Assembly: GCA_030684405.1 (NCBI GenBank)
Contig: JAUXYA010000009.1
Span: 17,778-81,777 of the forward strand
Origin: Burkholderiales bacterium
GTDB lineage: Bacteria; Pseudomonadota; Gammaproteobacteria; Burkholderiales; SG8-41
Reading direction: 5' to 3'
DNA: 64,000 nt
Positions 7,914 to 16,164 of this stretch are shown here, piece after piece (positions within the stretch are counted from its first letter, which is position 1; each line of letters opens with the position of its first letter). The position numbers and the translations under genes are program-made. The notes under the pieces were generated by a model that searched no databases, had not been told where the DNA came from, and saw only the letters and a list, made by a program, of their open reading frames with translations.

Positions 7914-9845
7914 ATGAGCCACAGTTACAGCGACGGGCGCAGCCTTAACGCTGCGCCGAATGCGACGTTTGAACAGATCCTCGAGGCGCGGCTGTCACGC
8001 CGCGGGCTGTTGAAGGGCGCCGCCGCGCTGGCGGCGGCTTCTGCACTGCCGCTGTCGCTCGGTGCATGCGCCACGACCGGCCTGCGGCGCGAGGGCCGGC
8101 TCGGTTTCAGCGGCATCACGGTTTCCACGGCTGATGCGGTTCGTGTCCCCGCAGGGTATTCGGCGAAAGTGCTGTATGCCTGGGGCGATCCCGTCGGCCA
8201 CCCTTCTGCTTCGCCGGCCTTCCGCCATGACGCCGGCAACAGCGCCGGTGAACAGGCGCTGCAGGCGGGCATGCACCATGACGGCATCCACTATTTCCCG
8301 CTGCCGTACGGCTCGGAGAATTCCGCCAGCGGCCTGCTGGTGATGAACCATGAGTACACCGATGACGGTCTGCTGCACAGCGACGGATTTGCCAGCTGGA
8401 GCGCGGAGAAGGTGCGCAAGGCGCAGAACGCCCACGGCTGTTCGGTGATCGAAGTGCGCGCCGCGTCCGGCGGCCGGTGGGAGGTCGTGCGGCCCTCGCG
8501 TTACGCGCGGCGCATCACCGCGGCGACGCCGATGCGCATTGCCGGCCCTGCCGCAGGCAGCGCCGGCATGAGAACCGCCGCCGATCCGGCGGGCACCGAG
8601 GTGCTGGGCACGTTCAACAACTGCGCCCATGGCTACACGCCCTGGGGGACGTACCTGACTTGTGAGGAAAACTGGGATACCTATTTTGCGAACAGCGACA
8701 CGCTGACCGCGGATCAGCGGCGCAACGGCGTGACCGTCAAGGGCCGCGGTTACCGCTGGGAGGAGTTCGATGAGCGTTTTGATGCCGGCAAACATCCGAA
8801 CGAGCCCAATCGTCACGGCTGGGTGGTCGAATTCGATCCCTATGATCCGCAGTCGAAACCGGTCAAGCGCACGACGCTCGGTCGCTTCAGCCACGAGGGT
8901 GCCTGGCCGGCCACGGCGCGTGATGGCCGGCTGGTGATATACATGGGCGACGACCGTGCTTTTGAATACATCTACAAATTTGTGTCGCGCGACACGTACA
9001 GCCGCAGCGACCGCAAGGCCAATGCCAACCTTCTCGATCACGGCACGCTGTATGTCGCGAAGTTCAACGACGACGGCAGCGGCGAATGGCTGCCGCTGGT
9101 GCATGGCCGCGGCGCGCTGACCACGACGAATGGTTTTGCCGACCAGGCCGATGTGCTGATCCGCACCCGCGCATCCGCCGATGCCGTCGGTGCGACAAAA
9201 ATGGACCGTCCGGAATGGATCGCCGTGCATCCGGCGACGAACGAGGTGTACTGCACGCTGACCAACAACAGCGGGCGCGGCGGCAAGGACCGGCCAGGTG
9301 TCGATCGTGCCAATCCGCGGGCGAACAACGTCTTCGGCCAGATCATTCGCTGGCGCGAGGCCGGCAACGACCCGGCCGGGATTAAATTCGAATGGGACCT
9401 GTTTGCAATCGCCGGTGATCCACAGCATCCGGATCCGGCGCGCCATGGCAACATCAAGGGCGACGCCTACGGCAGTCCCGACGGCCTGTGGTTCGACGAT
9501 GGCGGGCTGCTGTGGATCCAGACCGACGTGTCGGCGAGCACGCAGAACCGCAACCACTATGAACGGCTGGGCAACAACCAGATGCTCGCTGCCGATATTC
9601 GCAGCGGCGAGACCCGTCGCTTCCTGACCGGCCCCAGCGGCAGCGAGGTGACTGGTGTCATCACCACACCGGACGGACGCACGATGTTCGTCAACATCCA
9701 GCATCCGGGTGAAGCGCCGAAAGGCCGCAACGATCCGCGCAACCCGAAGGCGCACAGCAGCTGGCCCGACGGCGCTGCCGGCGGCCGCCCGCGCTCGGCG
9801 ACCCTCGTCATCAGCAGGAACGACGGCGGCATCATCGGCAGTTGA
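7914..9845 (+). CDS. PhoX-family (DUF839) phosphatase, Tat-exported
   Basis: A 643-residue PhoX/DUF839 protein. ATG 7914 follows AAAGGGAACGCAA; the open frame upstream is a shadow of pabB. A Tat signal is visible at about residues 25-50 (LSRRGLLKGAAALAAASALPLSLGACA), placing the enzyme in the periplasm; the cysteine after LGA could also be lipidated. Family blocks include GLLVMNHEYTDDGLLH, NNCAHGYTPWGTYLTCEENWDTYF, GRFSHEGAW, YMGDDRAFEYIYKFVS, RPEWIAVHP and PDGLWFDD. PhoX enzymes are Ca/Fe-dependent alkaline phosphatases made under phosphate limitation, which fits the nearby btaAB-plcP operon. Substrate range cannot be read from sequence. Confidence 0.87.
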   Translation: MSHSYSDGRSLNAAPNATFEQILEARLSRRGLLKGAAALAAASALPLSLGACATTGLRREGRLGFSGITVSTADAVRVPAGYSAKVLYAWGDPVGHPSASPAFRHDAGNSAGEQALQAGMHHDGIHYFPLPYGSENSASGLLVMNHEYTDDGLLHSDGFASWSAEKVRKAQNAHGCSVIEVRAASGGRWEVVRPSRYARRITAATPMRIAGPAAGSAGMRTAADPAGTEVLGTFNNCAHGYTPWGTYLTCEENWDTYFANSDTLTADQRRNGVTVKGRGYRWEEFDERFDAGKHPNEPNRHGWVVEFDPYDPQSKPVKRTTLGRFSHEGAWPATARDGRLVIYMGDDRAFEYIYKFVSRDTYSRSDRKANANLLDHGTLYVAKFNDDGSGEWLPLVHGRGALTTTNGFADQADVLIRTRASADAVGATKMDRPEWIAVHPATNEVYCTLTNNSGRGGKDRPGVDRANPRANNVFGQIIRWREAGNDPAGIKFEWDLFAIAGDPQHPDPARHGNIKGDAYGSPDGLWFDDGGLLWIQTDVSASTQNRNHYERLGNNQMLAADIRSGETRRFLTGPSGSEVTGVITTPDGRTMFVNIQHPGEAPKGRNDPRNPKAHSSWPDGAAGGRPRSATLVISRNDGGIIGS

Positions 9846-9885
9846 GTTGGCGTCTATCCCGAATCATCACCTCGGCGCGGCGCGA

Positions 9886-9916
9886 AGGCGGTCCTCTTGA
9901 GGAAAGTCCGGGGCCG
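9886..9916 (+). ncRNA. Possible scrap of an RNase P RNA 5' domain
   Basis: GAGGAAAGTCCGGG at 9899-9912 is identical to the nearly universal CR-I core of bacterial RNase P RNA, and it is preceded by a small CCTC/GAGG hairpin as in the P3 region. Nothing of the remaining ~300 nucleotides of rnpB follows: an A/T-rich stretch and a REP hairpin come next. At best a dead fragment; a 14-base chance match cannot be excluded. Confidence 0.3.
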
Positions 9917-9949
9917 GAAAAAATTTTCAAAAACTAATCCTTTGTTTGC

Positions 9950-9976
9950 TGGATGCCGGCTTTCGCCGGCATGACG
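9950..9976. repeat. REP-type hairpin downstream of phoX
   Basis: ATGCCGGC (9953-9960), TTTC loop, GCCGGCAT (9965-9972), within TGGATGCCGGC...GCCGGCATGACG. This is a common proteobacterial intergenic palindrome. It lies about 105 bases after the phoX stop and may stabilise or terminate that transcript, though no T-run follows. Confidence 0.65.
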
Positions 9977-10074
9977 CATTGAGGGCTGTCATCGCGAAAT
10001 GCTAGCGGGCGCCTGCCGTCCGGGTTTCTGCGGTTTTATGTCATCATCGCGTTTCATGCGAAGGGAGCGCGACG

Positions 10075-10251
10075 ATGGTTGTCCTGGATTTAACCCAAGA
10101 GAATTTCGATGCGACGATCACCGGTAACAAAATGGTGATCGTGGATTTCCGGGCGCCGTGGTGCGGGCGCGCGCCGCGACTCGGTAGCCGCAGGCCCGTT
10201 TGCGGGAGCGGCGCGCCCGGGGCCGCAAGCCGATCACTGGACAGGAGCTGA
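10075..10251 (+). pseudogene. Truncated thioredoxin paralogue
   Basis: A 58-codon frame from ATG 10075. Its first 31 residues (MVVLDLTQENFDATITGNK, then VIVDFRAPWCG) are clearly a copy of the thioredoxin gene 180 bases downstream, but homology stops right after the first active-site cysteine: the CGPC motif becomes CGRA, and W of FWAPWC is R. The remaining codons are GC-rich palindromic sequence (GGGCGCGCGCCGC against GCGGCGCGCCC). The copy has good start context (AAGGGAGCGCGACG), so a short peptide might still be made, but no thioredoxin fold or disulfide chemistry is possible. Confidence 0.7.
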
Positions 10252-10255
10252 GACC

Positions 10256-10627
10256 ATGCCTGTCCTGGAACTGACTCAGCATAATTTCGAGAGCACGATT
10301 ACCGGCAACAAGATCGTGATTGTGGATTTCTGGGCGCCATGGTGCGGCCCCTGCAAAAGTTTTGCCCCGGTGTTTGAGGCCACGTCGGAGAAACATCCCG
10401 ACGTGGTGTTTGCCAAGGTCAATTCCGACGATGAGCAGGCGCTGGCTGGCCATTTCGGCATTCGCTCGATTCCGACGATCATGCTGTTCCGCGAGCAGAT
10501 TGTTGTGTTCATGCAGTCCGGTGCGTTGCCGGCTTCTGGGCTGGAGAGCGTGCTGACGCAGGCGAAGGCGCTGGACATGGAGCAGGTGCGCCGCGAAGTC
10601 GCCGCACAGCAGGCGCAACAGCAGTAA
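10256..10627 (+). CDS. Thioredoxin
   Basis: A 123-residue cytoplasmic thioredoxin with active site WCGPC (cysteines 30 and 33), the preceding VIVDFWAPWC strand and helix, and the cis-proline loop IRSIPTIMLF. ATG 10256 follows ACAGGAGCTGAGACC. The C-terminal tail after the fold (LDMEQVRREVAAQQAQQQ) is longer and more glutamine-rich than in TrxA. It reduces protein disulfides together with thioredoxin reductase, which is not in the window. A broken tandem copy lies just upstream, so the locus once had two genes. Confidence 0.9.
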   Translation: MPVLELTQHNFESTITGNKIVIVDFWAPWCGPCKSFAPVFEATSEKHPDVVFAKVNSDDEQALAGHFGIRSIPTIMLFREQIVVFMQSGALPASGLESVLTQAKALDMEQVRREVAAQQAQQQ

Positions 10628-10652
10628 AAATATCAATAAAATCAATTACTTA
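10626..10652 (+). repeat. AT-rich 27-bp dispersed element, copy 3 (reference copy)
   Basis: AAAAATATC followed by AATAAAATCAATTACTTA; its first bases overlap the thioredoxin stop codon. Copy 6 at 39904-39930 and copy 1 at 553-579 each match it at 25 of 27 positions. The element runs into TATAAT (10651-10656), which could be a -10 box for the hydrolase gene that starts 36 bases later, although no -35 hexamer is evident. Confidence 0.65.
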
Positions 10653-10691
10653 TAATAATTCGTCCCGGTGTAATGGGCGGGAGGACAGGCC

Positions 10692-11855
10692 ATGAGCGTG
10701 CGCGGTTTTTGGATTGATCATTTTCCCGGCAATTTTCTATGGTCCAACGCCGCACTGGCTTGCAAGGGCATGGCGCCCTATGGCGTGGTGGCGCTGGACG
10801 AGATCGATCGCATCGCGGAGAAGCTCAAGCTGCGCCAGGGCGAACCCGAAGCCTGGCAACAGGAATGGTGTGCGATGGCGGCGCAACTCGAAAAAACCGC
10901 CGATGCCGAAGCGGCGCGCGGGCGCGATCGCACTGCGGGCAACTACTATCTGCGCGCTGGCAACTATTACTACACCGGTGAGCGTTTTATCCCGCCGGGT
11001 GAAGTCAAGGTCGCGGTCGGACGCAAGGCCTACCGCTGTTATCGCGAGGGTCTGCCCCGTCGCCATCCCGAAATTGAATTTGTCGAAGTGCCGTACCAAG
11101 GAGAGACCCTGCCTGCGCTGTTCATGAAGGCGCCGGGCGTGTCGCTGCGCGCGCCGACGGTGGTCATTTTCAACGGCATGGACAACTGCAAGGAAATGAG
11201 TGTGATATTCGCCGGGCTGGAATTCGCGAAGCGCGGCATGCACACGCTGGCGATCGACGGACCGGGACAGGGCGAGACACTGCGTTTCCGCGGCATCCAC
11301 AGCCGCTACGACTACGAGGTGCCGGGCAAGGCGGCCTACGATTATGTCGCGCAACGCGCCGATGTCGATCCGGCGCGGGTGGTGATCATGGGCTACAGCT
11401 TTGGCGGTTATTACTCGGCACGCATCGCCGCCTTCGAGAAGCGTTACGCCGCCGGCGTGGCGATGACTGCGCTGCACTGGGATCTCGCCGGCTGGCAACA
11501 GAAGATCAAGGAGAAGGCGCAGGCCGAGGGCACCAAGGTCGCGCAGTCGAATTTCCAGTTCCAATGGGTGGTCGGCGCGCCGGACACCGACAGCAGCATC
11601 GAGATTGCGAAACGCTTCACGCTTAAGGATGTTGCTCACCAGGTCACGATGCCCTTCCTGGTCACTCATGGCGCCAACGACCGCGTGGTGCCGGCGGAAA
11701 ACGCGCAGAAACTATTCGATGCGCTCGGTTCCACGAAAAAGACCCTGCGCGTGTTCACCACTGATGATGGTGGCGCCGAACACGCGCATGTCGACAACCG
11801 CCAGGTCGGTGTCGATTTTGTCGCTGACTGGATCGCGGAGCACTTGCCGGGCTGA
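10692..11855 (+). CDS. Alpha/beta hydrolase, FrsA / DHPON-hydrolase-like
   Basis: A 387-residue serine hydrolase. The N-terminal ~130 residues form a helical cap-like region (FWIDHFPGNFLWSNAALACKG to GNYYLRAGNYYYTGERF); the catalytic domain has VVIFNGMDN (oxyanion strand), DGPGQGET, the nucleophile elbow GYSFGGY (serine about 236), an acid near THGANDRVV, and the histidine in AEHAHVDN near the C-terminus. This architecture resembles FrsA-type hydrolases and 2,6-dihydroxypseudooxynicotine hydrolase, which cleave C-C or ester bonds. ATG 10692 follows GGGAGGACAGGCC. Substrate unknown; no catabolic neighbours help. Confidence 0.75.
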   Translation: MSVRGFWIDHFPGNFLWSNAALACKGMAPYGVVALDEIDRIAEKLKLRQGEPEAWQQEWCAMAAQLEKTADAEAARGRDRTAGNYYLRAGNYYYTGERFIPPGEVKVAVGRKAYRCYREGLPRRHPEIEFVEVPYQGETLPALFMKAPGVSLRAPTVVIFNGMDNCKEMSVIFAGLEFAKRGMHTLAIDGPGQGETLRFRGIHSRYDYEVPGKAAYDYVAQRADVDPARVVIMGYSFGGYYSARIAAFEKRYAAGVAMTALHWDLAGWQQKIKEKAQAEGTKVAQSNFQFQWVVGAPDTDSSIEIAKRFTLKDVAHQVTMPFLVTHGANDRVVPAENAQKLFDALGSTKKTLRVFTTDDGGAEHAHVDNRQVGVDFVADWIAEHLPG

Positions 11856-11985
11856 ACGTCGTTGCCGGTCCCAAGCGGGCTATGCCAGCCGGGGAATGCC
11901 CGCACTGACAATGCGTGCTCCTGCGCGCTAAACTCCGGGCTCCCGCTGTTGTCCGACATCGGCTCCTTCCGAACATCAGGTTCCC

Positions 11986-13077
11986 ATGAAACGCATTGTC
12001 TACCTTGCGGTGGCTGTCGCCCTGCTGATTGCTGCGGGCTTTGCCTGGCGCCAATATTCAAAGCCCCAGCCGGCGCCTGCCGCGAAGCCTGCCGCGGGTC
12101 CGGCGCGCGCATCGCCGGTGAAGGTGGCTAGCGTGCGCAGCGACACCGTGACTGACAGCCTGACTGCGGTGGGCACACTCCTCGCCAACGAGTCAGTGAT
12201 GATTCGCCCGGAAATCGACGGCCGTATCGAAGTCATTCACTTTCAGGAAGGGCAGCTGGTACGCAAGGGTGACAAGCTGGTGTCGCTCGACGCGGCCGAG
12301 GTTGAGGCGCAGCTCAGCTCCGCCATGGCCGCGGCCAATCTCAACCGCAGCCGGCTGAAACGCTCGGAAGAACTGATCGAGAAAAAATTCATCAGCGCCC
12401 AGGCGCTGGACGAAGCGCGTGAAAATCTCAACCAGACCAATGCGCGCGAAGCCGAAGTCCGCGCCCGGCTGGCGAAGACCCTGATCCGCGCGCCCTTCGA
12501 AGGTGTCACCGGCCTGCGCCAGGTCAGTCCCGGAGCCTATGCCAAGGCGGGGCAGGATATTGCCCGGCTCGAGGGCATCGGCACGCTGAAACTGGATTTT
12601 CGCGTGCCGGAAGCCTATCTGCGCCAGATCCGTACCGGGCAGTCACTGACGGTTACGGTGGATGCCTATGCAGGTGAAAATTTCAGCGGCACGATTTACG
12701 CCATCGAACCGTCGGTCGACGAAGCCACGCGCACTGTGCTGCTGCGCGCGCGGCTGCCCAATCCGGGCGTGCGCCTGAAGCCGGGCATGTTCGCGCGCGT
12801 CAACCTGGTGCTCGCGCAACGCCAGAATGCGCTGTTGGTGCCCGAGCAGGCGATCGTGCCGCGCGGTGATGGGAGCTACGTGTTCCGCGTGGTCGAGGGC
12901 AAGGCTCAATTGACGAAGGTTGAGACTGGCCTGCGCCGCCCCGGCGAGGTGGAAGTCACCAGCGGCCTCGAGGCCGGGCAGAGCATCGTCGCCGACGGGC
13001 AGTTGCGGCTGCGGGACGGCGCTGCAGTGAGCCTGCCCGCACCGAAACAGAAGCCGCAACCGCAACCGGCGAAATAG
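11986..13077 (+). CDS. RND efflux periplasmic adaptor (membrane fusion protein)
   Basis: A 363-residue HlyD/AcrA-family adaptor with an N-terminal signal anchor (MKRIVYLAVAVALLIAAGFA), a barrel-lipoyl half GTLLANESVMIRPEIDGRI, a short coiled-coil hairpin rich in EEL/EARENL, the second lipoyl half LIRAPFEGVTGLRQVSPGAY and a beta-barrel (VTVDAYAGENFSGTIYAIEPSVDEATRT). It ends two bases before the RND pump gene, so the two form an operon. It bridges the inner-membrane pump to an outer-membrane channel encoded elsewhere, since none is adjacent here. Resembles TriA/MexH-like adaptors, not lipidated. Confidence 0.88.
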   Translation: MKRIVYLAVAVALLIAAGFAWRQYSKPQPAPAAKPAAGPARASPVKVASVRSDTVTDSLTAVGTLLANESVMIRPEIDGRIEVIHFQEGQLVRKGDKLVSLDAAEVEAQLSSAMAAANLNRSRLKRSEELIEKKFISAQALDEARENLNQTNAREAEVRARLAKTLIRAPFEGVTGLRQVSPGAYAKAGQDIARLEGIGTLKLDFRVPEAYLRQIRTGQSLTVTVDAYAGENFSGTIYAIEPSVDEATRTVLLRARLPNPGVRLKPGMFARVNLVLAQRQNALLVPEQAIVPRGDGSYVFRVVEGKAQLTKVETGLRRPGEVEVTSGLEAGQSIVADGQLRLRDGAAVSLPAPKQKPQPQPAK

Positions 13078-13079
13078 CG

Positions 13080-16000
13080 ATGGTCCTTCCGGAACTCTCG
13101 GTGCGGCGTCCCGTGCTCGCCACGGTGATGAGCCTGCTGATCATGCTGGTCGGCATCATCTCTTTTGAGCGACTGACAGTACGCGAGTATCCGAAGATCG
13201 ACTCTCCGGTGGTCTCGGTGCGCACGATCTATACCGGCGCGAGCCCGCAGGTCATCGAGTCCCAGGTTACGCAGCCGCTGGAGGACAGCATCTCCGGCAT
13301 CGAGGGTGTGAAGACGATGAAGTCGGTGAGTCGGGAGGAGGTCAGCCAGATCACCGTCGAATTCACCAATGACCGTGATCCCGATCTCGCTGCCAACGAT
13401 GTGCGCGATCGCGTGTCGCGCGCCCGCGGACGCATGCCCGACGAGGTCAATGAGCCGATCATTTCCAAGGTGGAGGCCGACGCCCAGGCGATCATGTGGC
13501 TGCGGCTGTTTTCGGATCAGCATGGCCCGCTGGATATTTCCGACTATGCCGACCGTTTCGTTGCCGACCGCCTGAAAACGCTTCCCGGTGTGGCCTCGGT
13601 GATCATCGGTGGCGAACGGCGCTACGCGATGCGCATCTGGCTCGACCGTGAGCGCCTCGCTGCCTACGCGCTGACGCCGCAGGACGTCGAGGTGGCGCTG
13701 CGCCGCCAGAACATCGAGGTGCCCTCGGGAAGAATCGAGAGCAGCCAGCGCGAATTCACGGTGCTGTCGGAATCCGACCTGCGCACGCCAGCCCAATTCA
13801 ACCAGTTGATCATCCGCGAGGTGAAGGGATATCCGGTGCGGCTGAGCGATATCGGGCGCGCTGAGCTGGGCGCGGCCGATGACCGCAACATTTTGCGCGT
13901 TAACGGCAACCCGGCGGTGGGCCTCGGCATTGTCAAGCAGTCCACCGCGAATACGCTGGCGGTGGCGCAAGCTGTGAAGGCCGAGGTGCCAAAGATCGCC
14001 GCGGCGCTGCCGCCAGGCATGCAGATTGCGGTCGCCTTTGATACTTCGATTTTCATCGAGAAGTCGATTACCTCGGTGTACAAGGTGATGGCGGAGGCGC
14101 TGGTGCTGGTGGTGCTGGTGATTTTTCTGTTCCTGCGCTCGGTGCGGGCGACGCTGATTCCTTTCGTCACCATTCCGGTGTCGTTGGTTGGCGCTTTTTT
14201 CCTGATCTGGATCATGGGCTTCTCCATCAACGTGCTGACGCTGCTGGGCATAGTGCTGGCGGTCGGCCTGGTTGTCGACGATGCCATCGTCGTACTCGAG
14301 AATATCCATCGCCATATCGAAAACGGCATGCGTCCCTTCGAGGCGGCGTTGAAGGGCGGGCGCGAGATTGCCTTCGCCGTGGTGGCGATGACGGTGACGC
14401 TGGCTGCAGTGTTCGCGCCGCTGGCTTTCGCCACCGGCAACACCGGCCGCCTGTTCCTCGAGTTCGCGCTGACGGTGGCTTCCGCGGTCGTGGTGTCCGG
14501 ATTCGTTGCGCTGACGCTGACGCCCATGATGTGTTCGAAGCTGCTGCGCCGCGAAACTTCGCATGGCCGGGTCTACAACGCGCTGGAGCGTTTTTTCGAG
14601 GGTATGTCCTCGGGTTACGAACGCCTGCTGCGCTTCTGCCTCGCGCGGCGCGGCGTGGTCGTTACGCTGTTTCTGCTGGTCGCTGCCGGCGGCTCGGCGC
14701 TGTTTCTGTCGATCCGTTCCGAGCTGTCGCCGCTGGAAGACCGCGGTTTCTTCATCGGCGTGATGTCGGCGCCGGAGGGTGCCACCAAGGAATACACCGA
14801 CGACTATGCCCGAATCTGGGAGGATATCTATGCCGACGTGCCGGAGATCACCTCCTACTTCGTGTCGGTCGCGCCCGGCCTCGAGCGCCCGAACCCGGTC
14901 AATTTCGCGCTGTCCTTCGTGCGGCTGACGGATTGGAGCGAGCGCGACCGCAAGACGCAGCAGATCACCGCTTCGATCGCGCCGCAGATGTTTGCGCGGA
15001 TGCCGGGCGTGCTGGCGTTTCCGATCAATCCGCCGTCGCTGGGGCAGAGCTTCCGCAATCCGCCGGTGCAGTTCGTGGTACAGGGCAATTCGTATGAGGA
15101 CCTTGACCGCAGAGTCACCGCTTTGGTGGCCAAGGCGCGACAGTCGCCGGCACTGGCCAATGTTGACAGCGACCTCAAGCTCAACAAGCCGCAGCTTGCG
15201 GTCGACATCGACCGCGAGAAGGCGGCAGCGCTGGGGATCGAGGTGGAAACCATAGGCCGTACCATGGAAACCCTGCTCGGCGGCCGCCAGGTCACGCGTT
15301 TCAAGCGCGAGGGCAAGCAGTACGATGTCATCGTCCGCCTTGAGGACAAGGATCGCCGGCAGCCGTCCGACCTGACCTCGATTTACGTGCGTGGCGCCGC
15401 GGGCGGAATCACCCAGTTGTCGAATCTGGTGAGCGTGCGCGAGACGGTGGCGCCAAAAGAGCTCAACCATTTCAACCGGCTGCGCGCGGTGATCATCTCT
15501 GCCAATGTCACGCCGGGCTACTCGCTGTCCGAGGCGCTTGATGCTATGGAGGCCGCGGCGGAAGAGACCCTGACGCCGGAATATCAGACTACGCTCGACG
15601 GACAATCGCGCGAGTTTCGTGAGTCCGGTCAGCAGCTCTACCTGATTTTTGTGCTGGCGCTGGCCTTCATCTACCTCGTGCTTGCGGCGCAGTTCGAGAG
15701 TTTCCGCGGCCCGCTGGTGATCATGCTGACCGTGCCGCTGGCGGTGACTGGCGCGCTGTTGGTGATCAAACTGACCGGCGGTACGCTCAATGTCTATAGC
15801 CAGATCGGGCTGGTGATGCTGATTGGATTGATCACCAAGAACGGCATTCTGATCGTCGAGTTCACCAATCAGCTTCGCGATCTGGGGCGCGAGAAAGTTG
15901 CGGCGCTGGTTGAGGCCTGTTCGCTGCGCCTGCGGCCGATCCTGATGACTACCGCGGCGACCGTGCTCGGTGCGGTGCCGCTGGCGATTGCCACCGGCGC

Positions 16001-16160
16001 CGGCGCAGAGTCGCGCTCGGCGATCGGCTGGGTGGTCGTCGGCGGCATGAGTTTCGGCACGCTGTTCACCCTGTTCGTGGTGCCGGTGGCCTACACCTTC
16101 ATCGTCGGCGAGCGCAAGCCGGCGGATGACGCGCAGCCGGCCGTCACTCCCGCACTCTGA
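13080..16160 (+). CDS. RND multidrug efflux pump, HAE-1 family
   Basis: A 1026-residue inner-membrane proton-driven exporter. N-terminal TM1 (RRPVLATVMSLLIMLVGI), two large periplasmic loops, and the TM4 proton-relay aspartates in GLVVDDAIVVLENIH (about residues 400-401). The second half repeats the pattern, with the LITKNGILIVEFTNQL relay lysine in TM10. Family-typical phrases such as REYPKIDSPVVSV and GGMSFGTLFTLFVVPVAY place it with the MdtB/MexF-like HAE-1 branch. Drug range unknown. A LysR gene lies convergent downstream, and no dedicated repressor is next to the operon. Confidence 0.92.
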   Translation: MVLPELSVRRPVLATVMSLLIMLVGIISFERLTVREYPKIDSPVVSVRTIYTGASPQVIESQVTQPLEDSISGIEGVKTMKSVSREEVSQITVEFTNDRDPDLAANDVRDRVSRARGRMPDEVNEPIISKVEADAQAIMWLRLFSDQHGPLDISDYADRFVADRLKTLPGVASVIIGGERRYAMRIWLDRERLAAYALTPQDVEVALRRQNIEVPSGRIESSQREFTVLSESDLRTPAQFNQLIIREVKGYPVRLSDIGRAELGAADDRNILRVNGNPAVGLGIVKQSTANTLAVAQAVKAEVPKIAAALPPGMQIAVAFDTSIFIEKSITSVYKVMAEALVLVVLVIFLFLRSVRATLIPFVTIPVSLVGAFFLIWIMGFSINVLTLLGIVLAVGLVVDDAIVVLENIHRHIENGMRPFEAALKGGREIAFAVVAMTVTLAAVFAPLAFATGNTGRLFLEFALTVASAVVVSGFVALTLTPMMCSKLLRRETSHGRVYNALERFFEGMSSGYERLLRFCLARRGVVVTLFLLVAAGGSALFLSIRSELSPLEDRGFFIGVMSAPEGATKEYTDDYARIWEDIYADVPEITSYFVSVAPGLERPNPVNFALSFVRLTDWSERDRKTQQITASIAPQMFARMPGVLAFPINPPSLGQSFRNPPVQFVVQGNSYEDLDRRVTALVAKARQSPALANVDSDLKLNKPQLAVDIDREKAAALGIEVETIGRTMETLLGGRQVTRFKREGKQYDVIVRLEDKDRRQPSDLTSIYVRGAAGGITQLSNLVSVRETVAPKELNHFNRLRAVIISANVTPGYSLSEALDAMEAAAEETLTPEYQTTLDGQSREFRESGQQLYLIFVLALAFIYLVLAAQFESFRGPLVIMLTVPLAVTGALLVIKLTGGTLNVYSQIGLVMLIGLITKNGILIVEFTNQLRDLGREKVAALVEACSLRLRPILMTTAATVLGAVPLAIATGAGAESRSAIGWVVVGGMSFGTLFTLFVVPVAYTFIVGERKPADDAQPAVTPAL

Positions 16161-16164
16161 GCGT

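Noticed and set aside
7995..9755. 586-codon minus-strand open frame
   Set aside because: Shadow of the PhoX-family gene; low-complexity Arg/Ala composition and no start signal.
9886..10260. A complete RNase P RNA gene
   Set aside because: Only the 14-base CR-I core is present; none of the P7-P11 or 3' ACAGAA/GGCUUAU segments follow.
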